Assembly: GCA_028753945.1 (NCBI GenBank)
Contig: JAPNXP010000001.1
Span: forward strand, 16,048,501-16,112,500
DNA from: Hexactinellida sp. DTS-2022
Taxonomy: Eukaryota > Porifera > Hexactinellida
Length of the DNA: 64,000 bases
Reading direction: 5' to 3'
Under the pieces are notes generated by a model that was not told the origin of the DNA, searched no databases, and saw only the letters and a list, made by a program, of their open reading frames with translations. Positions 20,491 through 31,226 of the stretch are shown here, piece by piece (the stretch's first letter is position 1; each line of letters starts with the position of its first letter). Made by a program: the position numbers and the translations under genes.

Positions 20491-21544
20491 CAAGCTGCTC
20501 ATCCGCGCTACGCACGTTCTTACAACTTGCACTCGGGCCTGCGGCCCTCACTTGTTTTCAAACACATGCCTTTTCAAAATAAAATGCCGCTTGTATTTAA
20601 ATACATACTCCAATAGACGTAATGCAAATTGAGTAATGTATGTGCATGATTGAGCTCAAACTGAATTTAGTCTCATATAAAAAGATGTCGGGTATGTAAA
20701 AAATTATACACCCCCTCCCTACATCTCGCTTTTGCCATTTCTTTATAAAAAAATGACGGGCTGTAATACTTATTCCTTGGCATTACTTAAAATTCAAAGG
20801 CCCTATGCACAGGTTCATTATATTACGGGGAATCATATGGGTAATATTTAGTTGACCGCTAGTGACACACGTAACAGTAATGCTATTGTTTCAGAGTAGG
20901 TTGTCCCCCCTAAGTTGTCTATTAATATCCGTGAGCCCCAGCCATAGGTATATACGTATAAGGACAGAAAAAATATATTCGGAAATACTAATCAGCGCCG
21001 CGCCTGTACTGTTGAATATTTATGCTAATTAGAACTGACAATTTCTAGATATCAACGAATGTCCGTGTATAATAATATACCAACTCCGAATAGAAAATTA
21101 ATTAAATATCACTAAGGAACTGTACAACTCTGTTGACCCCTGACTTTGGGATGTGGAGAAGTTATTGAATTGATTGGTAATAATCAAATAGAAACAATGG
21201 AATGTTAGAAATGTTTGGATAGACATGACACAATTAACTGATTGAATGAATGAACTTGCCTAGACCAATTAAATCACAGTCTCGGATAGGCATTATATAA
21301 CGCACACTTAACAATTGATAGAGACACTAAAATCCTTTTATACGAATTTAATGCTAGCTGCTAATCCATACTGGAAAACCCTCGAATTTAATAGGCTAAA
21401 AGTTTTGTCACCTCTAGGGAGGGAAGATGCGAATATTTTTCTTAGATAATAGAACTTGTTTATAGATACCCTATCCCCCCTATACCCTATCCCCCTATCC
21501 CCCCCTATTCCCTATCCCCCTGCCAAATTTCAAGTCTGCATCTC
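20491..21544 (-). mobile_element. Helitron family B, 5' truncated
   Basis: Starts CAAGCTGCTCATCCGCGCTA after A and follows the family B consensus to CAAATTTCAAGTCTGCATCT. It then breaks directly into the 3' flank of MATE copy 2, losing ~90 bp of the 5' end. A C-rich minisatellite (CCCTATCCCC units) is at 21468-21536. Confidence 0.75.
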
Positions 21545-21545
21545 A

Positions 21546-23766
21546 GGCTGATCAGTGACTAGACTATTGGTGTCTTTTGGTAGATATAAAAGATATGATA
21601 TTCATAGTATTTTCAGCACGCTGGTTTGAATAGTATATTAATTGGAGGCGTCTTTTATCTCAAATATAAATGCATTTTAGAATTTCCATTCAATTTAATA
21701 CAATCTAGAAATAAGGAAAAACAGTGAAAATAATATAGAAATTAGTACAGAAACTTGAATTAGTTATTCTAATCAGTAAGAGCAATGTTTAGACTATAGA
21801 AATAAATTTAGTAATTCATAAATAGAGCCAAATAGATCTATCAAATCTGCCCAAACACAAAAGAAGAGACAAACAAAATGATGCCAAACAACAGCACAGT
21901 GATATACCGCATGAAAAGAACAATGTTTTGATAACCACACTTTCTTGTTGGAAGTATGTGAGTATCTGATATTATCATTAATATTGGGACAGGAATTGAG
22001 TTCTCTGTGCTAGTATTTGCTGCAACTTTCTTTGTAATATTTTCCCAATTATAGAGGTACAGTAGTAAGAGCTGAGAAATACTGGAAACCATTAGACCGG
22101 TGGCTAGAAAGAGAAAATATCCTGACGCTTTCCAAGATATATAAAAGGAAAACAAACATCCAAGTGGGACTGTTAAGAGACACCAAATGAACTGCAGAGT
22201 TGTTGCATACAAGTGAAGGCAACAGGCATTACAAATGCCTCTAGATACTAGAGACAAATCAGACAAAATGCATACACTGATTATCTTTAAACCGAATTCT
22301 ATTAGTACCCTCATATTTTCAACAGACGTGAAGACATAAGAAAGCCAGTTAGCACAGCTGAATGTGATTATCCCAAAGACACTGAGTATGAAAACCATAT
22401 AGCATATGCTTACAACAGCAGTTTTCTTAGCCTGTGTCAAATTATTTTCTCCAAGAAGGTTCCCAATTCTGACCAGGGCTCCCATTCCATATCCATATGA
22501 AGCTGCAGAAAATAGATTCCAAACTATATTTAGAATCCCCAGCATCGCAAATTGTTTTGTATCTCCCAGAATAAATCCGATGAATACTACTGGAATAATT
22601 CTGCAATTGGTAACACCGACAAAGAACTGTCCAATGCAAGTGATTCCATACTTCAAGAAATGGTACCAGTCAGTTAAGAATTCAAATGGCCAATCATTGT
22701 GGTTCCTAATATGCACCTCTGTCATTCGAACATACATATATAAGAGAAGAGCAATCATGTATGTGCTAATTATATATGACAGAGCAACACCTGTTATCTC
22801 CAAGGGAATTACAACTACCAACAACCACTGTAGAAAGACGTTTAAGCAATTTCCCATTATCACAATTACTAGAATTGGGTACACGATGTTCTGTGACTGT
22901 AGAAATCCGTTAGTCAGCTTGTAGTAGATATACGCTGGATATCCAAAGCAGAATATCGTTGTGTATTGCCCTGCTCCTTCTGCTAACAGAATATCGCCTG
23001 ATAGGTAGTGTACGAGAGGCCTAACATTAATCAAGAGACTCCATAAAGGGAAACAGGTGAGTGATGCTATGAACAATGCCCTTGTGTAGTACATGCCGAC
23101 TAGTTTGTGGTTCTTAGCCCCGTATGCTTGTGAACAGAGTGTGTTCATACCAGTTGCAATTCCTTGCATCATCACATAAGCTGTGAAATATATTATCGTC
23201 TGCCCGAGATACAGAGAACTGACTTTCTCGCTCATCTCTTCACCTGATGTTCTTGAGATGAAAATTGTACCTATTTTGGATTGAATAGCATCACAAAAGA
23301 AACTAGAAGCCCCTACTACAGCTAGCTTGTTTAAGTGCTTGAGCTCTTCTATAATCCATTTGTGTTTTTCAATAAATTCCATTTGAAATAAATATATTTT
23401 TAATTCCAATGTTTTATATCTACATATTCATTGATTCTTTTTATTGTACTTCTTATTGTTCTTATTATTGTCTTATTATTATTCTTCTGATTCGTTTAAT
23501 TAGCTATGTGACCCAACACTTCTTCAAATTTAATATCGCCTGTTCCTAGGCAACTCTATTTACAACAGATATCATAATTTGATGCTTCTTTTCACAATTT
23601 TGGTGTTCTGATGAATAACATGCAGTTCTAAAATATTGATAGCTAGTTCAGGATGTTCAAAATTTGATTAACTAAGTGACAATTGCACACATATACAAAA
23701 TACTTTTTTCCCCATAAATTCATTTTATAAATATATTCTTCTCTTTATACAGCTTTGATTGCAACT
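21546..23766 (-). repeat. Right arm of the MATE inverted duplication
   Basis: Reverse copy of 16607-18870 including flanks. The outer edge is interrupted at GCAACTA by a TA-type MITE (23768-24134), after which the homologous flank (TCTCAATTTAT) continues briefly to a Helitron 5' end at 24159. Confidence 0.88.
21841..23382 (-). CDS. MATE-family (SLC47-like) transporter, copy 2
   Basis: An intact 513-residue ORF. The frame is open nine codons further upstream, but the start is set at MEFIEKHKW because copies 1 and 3 begin there. It has the same topology and motifs as copy 1 (NTLCSQAYGAKNHKLVG; GYGMGALVRIGNLLGENN). Differences cluster at RTSGEEMSEKV, the NCRIIPVVF segment (copy 1 has NVRIIPVVF), TFSCANWLS and GYFLFLATGLMVSS. 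It is tail to tail with copy 1 across a 2.7-kb repeat-filled spacer. Its 5' flank has lost ~20 bp relative to copies 1 and 3, but the TATA-like text remains. Expected to be a plasma-membrane cation/H+ antiporter, by family only. Confidence 0.93.
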   Translation of the reverse strand: MEFIEKHKWIIEELKHLNKLAVVGASSFFCDAIQSKIGTIFISRTSGEEMSEKVSSLYLGQTIIYFTAYVMMQGIATGMNTLCSQAYGAKNHKLVGMYYTRALFIASLTCFPLWSLLINVRPLVHYLSGDILLAEGAGQYTTIFCFGYPAYIYYKLTNGFLQSQNIVYPILVIVIMGNCLNVFLQWLLVVVIPLEITGVALSYIISTYMIALLLYMYVRMTEVHIRNHNDWPFEFLTDWYHFLKYGITCIGQFFVGVTNCRIIPVVFIGFILGDTKQFAMLGILNIVWNLFSAASYGYGMGALVRIGNLLGENNLTQAKKTAVVSICYMVFILSVFGIITFSCANWLSYVFTSVENMRVLIEFGLKIISVCILSDLSLVSRGICNACCLHLYATTLQFIWCLLTVPLGCLFSFYISWKASGYFLFLATGLMVSSISQLLLLYLYNWENITKKVAANTSTENSIPVPILMIISDTHILPTRKCGYQNIVLFMRYITVLLFGIILFVSSFVFGQI

Positions 23767-23767
23767 A

Positions 23768-24134
23768 CCTTATTATAGTAAATTAACGCGCCATGTAATT
23801 AACGCGGAGGAAATTAACGCGAATTGGAGCTGAACATTTTCAAATACATGAAATTAACGCGAATAAATTTTATAAAAAAATTTCAGGATTATTAATCTCC
23901 TGATTTAATACTATTATTGTGCCCAAATAGGCTTCCAATCTACTTGATAGACATGGTATATCCTTTCAAACTAGTTGCACATCTGAAAATATGTAGCTCG
24001 GAAGTTTGTCCATCCATTGTATAATTTTGCTAAATAGCAGGAAATTAAGGTCATGGAAATTAACGCGAAGGAAATTAACGCGATTTGTAGAAATTCGCGT
24101 TAATTCCATGGCGCGTTAATTTCCTATAATAAGG
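23768..24134. mobile_element. TA-flanked MITE with repeated AAATTAACGCG motifs
   Basis: Terminal repeats CCTTATTATAGTAAATTAAC / GTTAATTTCCTATAATAAGG are flanked by TA at 23766-23767 and 24135-24136. The word AATTAACGCG occurs about four times near the left end and four times (both orientations) near the right end. The insertion interrupts the duplicated MATE 5' flank, whose intact form is in copies 1 and 3. No ORF. Confidence 0.85.
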
Positions 24135-24158
24135 TATATCTCAATTTATTTAATTACA

Positions 24159-24660
24159 TCTATATATTAAATATTAAAAGCGGAATTGTTGTGTGTGTGT
24201 GTGTGTGTGTGGGGATGTTTGTCCGTAATTGATTGAAAATACCATACAACCTAGAGAGCTAAAATTTGGTATATATGAGTAGTTTGTCATAGCGACATGG
24301 GTCTATTGGTTTTCTAAGCGAAATATTGTGAGTATGACATGACACGGTAACCTTTTCCTTAATAACTTTTGCACATTTGACTCGGTTAGTATAAATTTTA
24401 TATAAAAATAGACAACACATAATGGAACACCTTTGTTAAAATTATAAAACTTTACGCACTTACTTAACGAAAGTTATTAGTTAAAATGTGTCCTATTATT
24501 TTAACACTATGTGGGTGATCTAATTTGTTTGGTTAACAAGAATGCACTAGACTAAGAGTAGTAGGCTTCTCTGATGCATTGTTTATTTATTACACTTATA
24601 TTGGCTTCCTATAAGCTATAATAAGACTATGAATGGAATTTCGTAACTTCTAACCTTTTG
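24159..24660 (+). mobile_element. Helitron 5' end, family D (3' end not found)
   Basis: Begins TCTATATATTAAATATTAAA after A, then AGCGGAATTG, a (GT)n run and GTTTGTCCGTAATTGATTGA, the usual Helitron start. The right boundary given is only where the palindromic MITE begins. The element may run on through the repeat modules to 28.5 kb. Confidence 0.5.
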
Positions 24661-24667
24661 AAATTAA

Positions 24668-24796
24668 AAAAATCCAAAATTGCAGCCTGTGCCGACGCAT
24701 GTTCCTTTGCAGGCACTATATTTTGTTGGTTGTTTATTGATAGTGCCTCCAAAGGAACATGCTGTCGGCACAGGCTGCAATTTTGGATTTTTTTTT
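24668..24796. mobile_element. Palindromic MITE (GCAGCCTGTGCCGAC family)
   Basis: Arms AATCCAAAATTGCAGCCTGT... and ...ACAGGCTGCAATTTTGGATT are complementary over ~55 bp with a short centre (TTTTGTTGGTTGTTTATTGA). TGTTCCTTTG and CAAAGGAACA words sit inside the arms. It is followed by TCGCCAAGTCATCAACGCC text shared with the 27982 and 26686 copies. Confidence 0.85.
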
Positions 24797-25477
24797 CGCC
24801 AAGTCATCAACGCCTTAAGGTGACAAGAACCATTTGTTAATTAGTCCGAGTCAAAAGGAACGGTCGATAAATTTGAAGTTTGTTTCTATCATAAACCATC
24901 TTGAGTTTACTGCCATTCATTCATTATGTATTGATAATAAATTATATTATTAGTTATTTATTTTAGCAATGTTATCCACGGTGATTTGAGTAAAGTCAAT
25001 AAATTCCTTATATTATTAGATTTACTACAATTAAATAGAAGCCAGCTGGAATTTATAAGTTGAATCAATATAATTATCGCGAGTTGAATCATTAGAGTAA
25101 GATTTAACAAGTTAAATCAATATAATTGCTACAAGTTGAAACAATAGAATTAGATTTAACAGTTTTACTGAAATTGAAGTGTGAGTAAACAAAAGAAATT
25201 TTCAACTCAATTGTGGCACAAACTAAGCCCAATTTGAAATTCGTGCACTGTGAAAAGGTGTAGAATTTAATTCTTTATCGAATGCATATAAATTTAATTT
25301 TCGGGTACTATTTATTGTTCCTGTTTCAATATTAAACAGGTGCAAAAATGTGTCCAAAAAAATGTAATAAAAAATCGTGACCCCAGGTGCACATCTGTAA
25401 CCCATGAGACACATATCCTGAAAATTTGGGCTCTTAGTTAATAAAACTCTGTTTGTGGAGAGGATACGGAAGGAAAA

Positions 25478-25607
25478 TAAAATCCAAAATTGCAGCCTGT
25501 GCCGACGCATGCTCCTTTGGTGGCACTATATTTTGTTGGTAGTAGTTTATTGATAGTGCCTCCATTGGAATATGCTGTCGGCACAGCTGCAATTTTTGAT
25601 TTTTTTG
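25478..25607. mobile_element. Palindromic MITE copy
   Basis: AAATCCAAAATTGCAGCCTG ... GGCACAGCTGCAATTTTTGA. Same arms and centre as 24668-24796. The centre has an extra TAG (TTGGTAGTAG). Confidence 0.8.
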
Positions 25608-26685
25608 CCATGTCATCATCACTAAGAAGGTGTTAAATTATTCCAGAAAGGTGTTTCAAAAGGCAACGACCCTTAGAGTGGTGGTAGTTTCCATTTAGCT
25701 CACTTCATTTTAGAGATATTCAAGTTTCAGTAGAATATAATATGTGCTGAGTCAGCATTTTTTAAGTGCGTGTTGGGTATTCACCCAACTCCAACCAACC
25801 CATGCGAATTATTTAATTCACAAAATTGTAAAAATACATTTTTTTGACGATGTCATAATCACCTCAAGGTGTCAAGACCCACTTGTATAGGTGGTACCTG
25901 GCATAAGGACCAATTGATAAATTGAAAGTTTGTTTCTATCTTATTTAATTTCTGAGATTTAGGATATTTAATTAATTAGTATAAATAATTATTAATATTA
26001 TTTATAATATGACACCAATTTCAATGTCAACTTACAATTATTATGTTAAATTATTTTGTCATAAATAATTAATTAATTAATTCGGTTATCAAATTTCAAT
26101 TCCGCACTCTCGATAACCCCTAATAAACAATTTGGAAGCATCTATATAAGTAATATACTGACTGAATTAAGTATAAATAATTACGTCAGTATATTAACAG
26201 TGCAATAATATTCTCGCAGAAGTAAATATAATCACATAATCTGTCGTTGTTATGAAATATATAATCTTAGTTTTCAATTGGAAAATAGAAGCCTACTCGA
26301 TCTCACAAGTTGAATCAATAGAATTATTACAAGTTGAAACAATAGAATTAGATTTAACACTTTCAATTGAACTGAAGTGTTAGTAAACAAAAGGAATTTG
26401 CAACTCAATAGTGGCACAAATGAAAGGCAGTTTGAAAATTCGTGCACTGTGACAAGGTGTAGAATTTAATTCTCTATCGAATGCATATAATTTGAATATT
26501 TGCGCACAATTTATTGTTCTTTTTCTAACATTAAACAGGTGCAAAAATGTGTCCAAAAAAATGTGATAAAAAATCGTGACCCCAGGTGCACATCTGTAAC
26601 CCATGAGACACATATCCTGAAATTTTGGGTTCTTAGTTAATAAAACTCTGGTCAGTAGAGAGGCTACGGACTAATAATATTAATA

Positions 26686-26811
26686 AAAATACAAAATTGC
26701 AGCCTGTGCCGACGCATGTTCCTTTGGTGGCACTATATTTTGGTGGTGGTCTAGTGATAGTGCCTCCAATGGAACATGCTGTCGACACAGGCTGCAATTT
26801 TGTATTTTTTT
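26686..26811. mobile_element. Palindromic MITE copy
   Basis: AAAATACAAAATTGCAGCCT ... AGGCTGCAATTTTGTATTTT. Both arms carry the same A/T change relative to sister copies, so the arms are still perfectly paired. Confidence 0.82.
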
Positions 26812-27981
26812 CGCCATGCCATGAACGTCACATGGTGTTTACACCCATTTATTAATTTGTTACGGGACAAAGGAACGTTTGATAACTTTCTTGCTTCTTC
26901 TATCTTTATAAGTTATAATAAGTTATATAAGTAATTAAACAATCTTGAGTTTAAGTTTATATTTCATTATAATGCGTTTAAGACCCCCCTATTACTCTAA
27001 TACAATTCGGGCACCAAACACGTACACATACGAATAGTCATTTAATAGATATTCCATTTCATTAATCCATTGTTTGCATATCAGTCATCGTTTTAAAATT
27101 GAAATCAGCATACGGTACTTGTTTACTTAGAATGACATATGGATTAAGTTTATATTCCATTATTAATGCGTTATAAATCCCCCCTTGCACACACATAGAC
27201 AAATATTTATACAAATAGATATTCCATCTCATTAATCCATTGTTTGAATATCAGAAATCGTTCTGAAATTGAATAACTGTTGAGTGAAATTGAATTTTAA
27301 TATAGGAAAATACTTTAATACAACTATGTATTAGAAATCGATTTATATAGTAGCAGCTATTGAATCAAATTGAATTATTCATATAATAGAATACCTTATT
27401 GTAACTATGATATCAGAAATCGATTTGTATAGTAATAGCTATTGAATGTAAATTTATTATTCATATATACTAGAATTGTTTATTGTAGTTATGATATCAG
27501 CAATAACTTGAATCGAAATAACACTGAATCTATTGAATTATTCATAAATAGTAGTTCTTCATCGAAACCACCAAATATTTGCATAATTGAATATTAATGA
27601 ATTTACGTTTTTAGAAAGTTAAGGGTGAATTGTGGCAACTTTGAGCCTAATTATCAGGAAAATGAGGACAGTATTAAAAAATCGTGAAGAGCTATCAGTT
27701 GCAAAATACTTTTCTGATACTAATGATTCTAAAAATTTTCTTGTTATTGCATTTATTTTCTTATGGGACAAAAAAAGCTAAAAGTCCCGTTAACAATTTT
27801 TCAAAATCGAAATTAATAAATCGTGACCCCAGGTGCACATCTGTAACCCATGAGACACCTATCCTGAAAATTTCAGTTCTTAGTTAATAAAACTCTGTTC
27901 TGTGGAGAGGCTACGGACTAATAATATACCAAAGCACTAAGACCAATACTGGGCCACTATACTATAGTATAGTCGGCACAG

Positions 27982-28109
27982 TAAAAATCCAAAATTGCAG
28001 CCTGTGCCGACGCATGTTCCTTTGCTGGCACTATATTTTGTTGGTGGTTTATTGATAGTGCCTCCAAAGGAACATGCTGTCGGCGGAGGCTGCAATTTTG
28101 GATTTTTTT
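27982..28109. mobile_element. Palindromic MITE copy
   Basis: AAAAATCCAAAATTGCAGCC ... GGCTGCAATTTTGGATTTTT. One arm has GGCGGAGGC for GGCACAGGC. Confidence 0.82.
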
Positions 28110-28539
28110 CGCCAAGTCATCAACGCCCAAGGTGTGAAGAACCATTTGTTAATTGGTCCGAGTCACAAGAAACGGTAGATAAATTTGAAGTTTGTTTCTA
28201 TCATAAACCATCTTGAGTTTAATGCCATATGTATTGATAATAAAGTATAATATAATGTTTTATTAATTTAGCAATGTTATCCACGGTGATTTGAGTTGAG
28301 TCAACAAATTCCTTATATTATTTTTTTTTTTTAATCCATTGTACAGTAATACTACAATTAAATAGAAGCCAGCTGGAATTTATAAGTTAAATCAATATAA
28401 TTATCGCAAGTTGAATCAATAGAGTAGGATTTAACAAGTTAAATCAATATAATTATTACAAGTTGAAACAATGGAATTAGATTTAACAGTTTTATTGAAA
28501 TTGAAGTGTGATTAAACAAAGAAATTTCAACCCCCATTT

Positions 28540-29603
28540 TAGTGGGGTCAAAAATTAAGGTTCCGTGACCAACCTCTGGCTAGTTAAGTTTTATGCCTGA
28601 TTCTGATACTTTAGGATATAACTCGAGATTTAAGCTCCCATGCCGCTCTGGAAAGTTTGGGCAAACTTTTTTATAGCGACAAATTCAAAGGGCCTCCGGC
28701 AATCATTTTGAAAAATTAAGGCCCCTCTCTGAACATTTCATAAATTGAGATTAGAGTATTTTTGAACTGTATGCAATAAGTAGTAGCTGCACTGAAAATT
28801 TCAACTCAATCGGGACTATACTTTTAATGCAATAACCTTTTGAAGATTCTTACGTCATTTGTCACCATGGGAGGTCCCTTCTTTAAACTATTTTTTTAAG
28901 GGATTTGAAGCATATCTCATCCTATATACATGCAATAACCTTTTAACTCGCTATGTAGTATGTCTCCATGTAAATCTCGGTAATAGACCTAAATTTACCA
29001 CTTTGACTATACAAAAATTGAAAATCCAGTCAATTGACTTCAAAATTGTGATAATTATATATATAAAGTGGCCGAATAAAACGATTATGGGTCAGTTTTT
29101 TTTGCTTCGTCACCCCCATGTGAGATCTCCAGAAGAGTCAAGGTGCTAAATTTAGGCTATTACCGAGATTTACATGGAGACATACTACATAGCGAGTTAA
29201 AAGATTATTGCATGTATATAGGATGAGATATGCTTCAAATCCCTTAAAAAAATAGTTTAAAGAAGGGACCTCCCATGGTGCCAAATGACTTGGGAATCTT
29301 CAAAAGGTTATTACATTAAAAGTATAGTCCCGATTGAGTTGAAATTTTCAGTGCAGCTACTACTTATTGCATACTGTTCAAAAATACTCTAATCTCAATT
29401 TATGAAATGTTCAGAGAGGGGCCTTAATTTTTCAAAATGATTGCCGGAGGCCCTTTGAATTTGTCGCTATAAAAAAGTTTGCCCAAACTTTCCAGAGCGG
29501 CATGGGAGCTTAAATCTCGAGTTATATCCTGAAGTATCAGAATCAGGCATAAAACTTAACTAGCCAGAGGTTGGTCACGGAACCTTAATTTTTGACCCCA
29601 CTA
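28540..29603. mobile_element. Foldback element, ~464-bp arms and ~137-bp loop
   Basis: The outer ends are TAGTGGGGTCAAAAATTAAG and its complement ending TTTTTGACCCCACTA. Reading inward, every landmark on the left (GTGACCAACCTCTGG, CCATGCCGCTCTGG, GGGCCTCCGGCAATC, GGCCCCTCTCTGAAC, ACCATGGGAGGTCCC, CATGTAAATCTCGG) recurs in reverse complement on the right. The arms run to about 29003 and from about 29141 with only a handful of mismatches. Flanking TA at each end may be the target duplication. The arms carry no ORF. Confidence 0.93.
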
Positions 29604-29910
29604 TATACTAAATAAATAGTATCAACATGTGATATTCTAGAAAATTCACAAAAATTATTGGTCAGAAAATGGCCTAAAAAACAATAATCGCCTAGGCTAC
29701 TATTCGAATAAATACGGTAAGTAATAAGTATCTTATACGAAGTTAGAAAAGGATAAACACAAGTGGATTTGATTAGCCACTCTACTATGCGGTCTGGATC
29801 GAGCCAGACCGATCTAACATTTTGATCATACGGTCTGAACCGTCCAGAAAAAGTCAGTGACTGTCTGGACCGGTCCATTACATTGCCGGACTGCTGCATC
29901 TGAATTAGAT

Positions 29911-30240
29911 ATGTCGGACACAGACCGCAAGGACTCTCCTCCAGCCAGTATCCGCGAGGGAGATTTGGACCCAAAGTGCGTCAATTCCGGTAACCCAGTC
30001 TTCACGTGTCGGCCCCCCCCTCCCGCCTCCCCGGCACTCGCGCCCACCGAAGACCCCTCCCAGAAGCCCCGCCCCTTCTACCAGACTAGCTCCAGCAGGT
30101 ACGGCGTCTCGGGCCCCAGCGACGAGATGCTCCCTCTCACCTATCACGGGAAATCCAACAAGTTCTCGGAGCACCTCATGAATGCAGGCATGTATCGGAA
30201 CAACTCTCTCAACACGGCCACTGACAAGAGTCCGTTCTAG
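29911..30240 (+). CDS. PIERCE2: PIERCE1/2-like ciliary microtubule inner protein
   Basis: A 109-residue single-exon ORF starting MSDTDRKDSPPASIREG. An upstream in-frame GTG at 29857 is not used as start because homologues begin MSDT-like. Recognisable features are NSGNPVFTC (~26-34); a proline-rich insert from a C-rich tract; PFYQTSSSRYG (~55-65); and the terminal block NKFSEHLMNAGMYRNNSLNT (~81-100). The GNPVFxC and (K/S)xFSxHL..GMYRNN(S/T)LNT patterns are those of PIERCE proteins, small inner proteins of ciliary doublet microtubules. The N-terminus favours PIERCE2 over PIERCE1. It is GC-richer than its surroundings. Sequence recognition is from memory of the family, so the paralogue assignment is less sure than the family. 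Confidence 0.72.
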   Translation: MSDTDRKDSPPASIREGDLDPKCVNSGNPVFTCRPPPPASPALAPTEDPSQKPRPFYQTSSSRYGVSGPSDEMLPLTYHGKSNKFSEHLMNAGMYRNNSLNTATDKSPF

Positions 30241-31226
30241 CCACACACTGCAGTACTGTATGCACCGACTAATCACTTATTCTCCCTGCTATCGGTATTG
30301 TATTACGTATCCATAGTATTTGTATTGTATTTACGGCAGGATTGTCGTGGGAAGGGTACTTTATTTATTTATTCCCACAGGATATCCGTGGGAATTTCCA
30401 GTTTCCCACAGGATTACCTTTGGAAGGAAATCATTTCCAATTCTTATTCATATATTGAATCCCCATTCCCACTGCAGCGCGATGCATGCAATTGTCCGAA
30501 CTGTTTTATATATATTTTTCGTTTGCCAGAATAGATTTTTGTAAGTTCTCAGTTGCTCCATTGAATGTCATGTCGATATACTCACTTTCTTCTAATTGCA
30601 GCCAGCGGGCAACAAACATCCCATATGCTGTAGTAAGATAGATAAAAGTATTTATTTATTAACTAATTTACTCAAGTATGTAACATGTTTCTCCAGCATT
30701 GGATAAGGCCCGCCTAAAGCCTTTCCGTATGAACTTTGTACCTCTAAAGCCTGAGTTTCAATTCTTCTCGCAGAGGCAGATATTTCCATTCGTATCCTTA
30801 TTTACTCAAATAATATCCCATACGGGCAGTGGCGTAGCCAGGGTGCGCACTTGGGAAACAGGCAACATCCAAAAAAAATTTCCCGCCAAGATGTCCACTA
30901 GTATAATATTATAGTGCGGAAATGCCGCACCCATAATTTGCAGTGCAGCTAAAATTCATTATATCTTAGGCTATTATTCGAGTGAAAATACGGTACGTAT
31001 AGTATATTCCAATACATAATACGTCTCTAGACAAGTGCATCGTGCTGTATAAACCATGGATTGTATTTGTGTAACAGTCTACTCCAGTAATAACGAAGTC
31101 GATTATATCAAAATATCGCTTATTACGAGTTATTTATGTTCTCCCAATCTAGTGTTTTAGCGAACTAAATGAAACGGTCCCTTTGACTTCATTATAGCGA
31201 GCAGTTCATAAACAGCAGTTCATAGA
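30241..31226. other. Gene-free stretch with a MITE end
   Basis: 30241-30835 has no supportable gene; the overlapping 70-80-codon frames near 30300-30540 lack motifs. At 30836 a CAGTGGCGTAGCCAGGGTGC end matches the TIR of the hAT MITE at 53011-53381, but no partner end follows, so it is a fragment. 30960-31226 is the 5' flank of the NHL gene. Confidence 0.4.

Larger units (their letters stand above)
24797..28530. repeat. Tangle of duplicated repeat modules (three or more rounds)
   Basis: Module 1, GACCCCAGGTGCACATCTGT... to ...GAGGCTACGGACTAATAAT, occurs at 25379-25470, 26577-26672 and 27823-27922. Module 2, the palindromic MITE, follows each. Module 3, AGTTTGTTTCTATCATAAAC... GCAATGTTATCCACGGTGAT ... 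AGAAGCCAGCTGGAATTTAT, occurs at 24870-25200 and 28180-28520, with a shorter relative at 26290-26420. The order 1-2-3 suggests a larger repeat inserted or duplicated several times. No ORF is credible in 24797-28530. Confidence 0.7.

Noticed and set aside
24658-24840. 60-codon frame and similar ones near 25434, 27957 and 27995
   Set aside because: They are readings of the palindromic MITE.
28859-29149. 96-codon frame in the foldback
   Set aside because: Crosses from the arm into the loop and has no motif; the mirrored arm does not conserve it.
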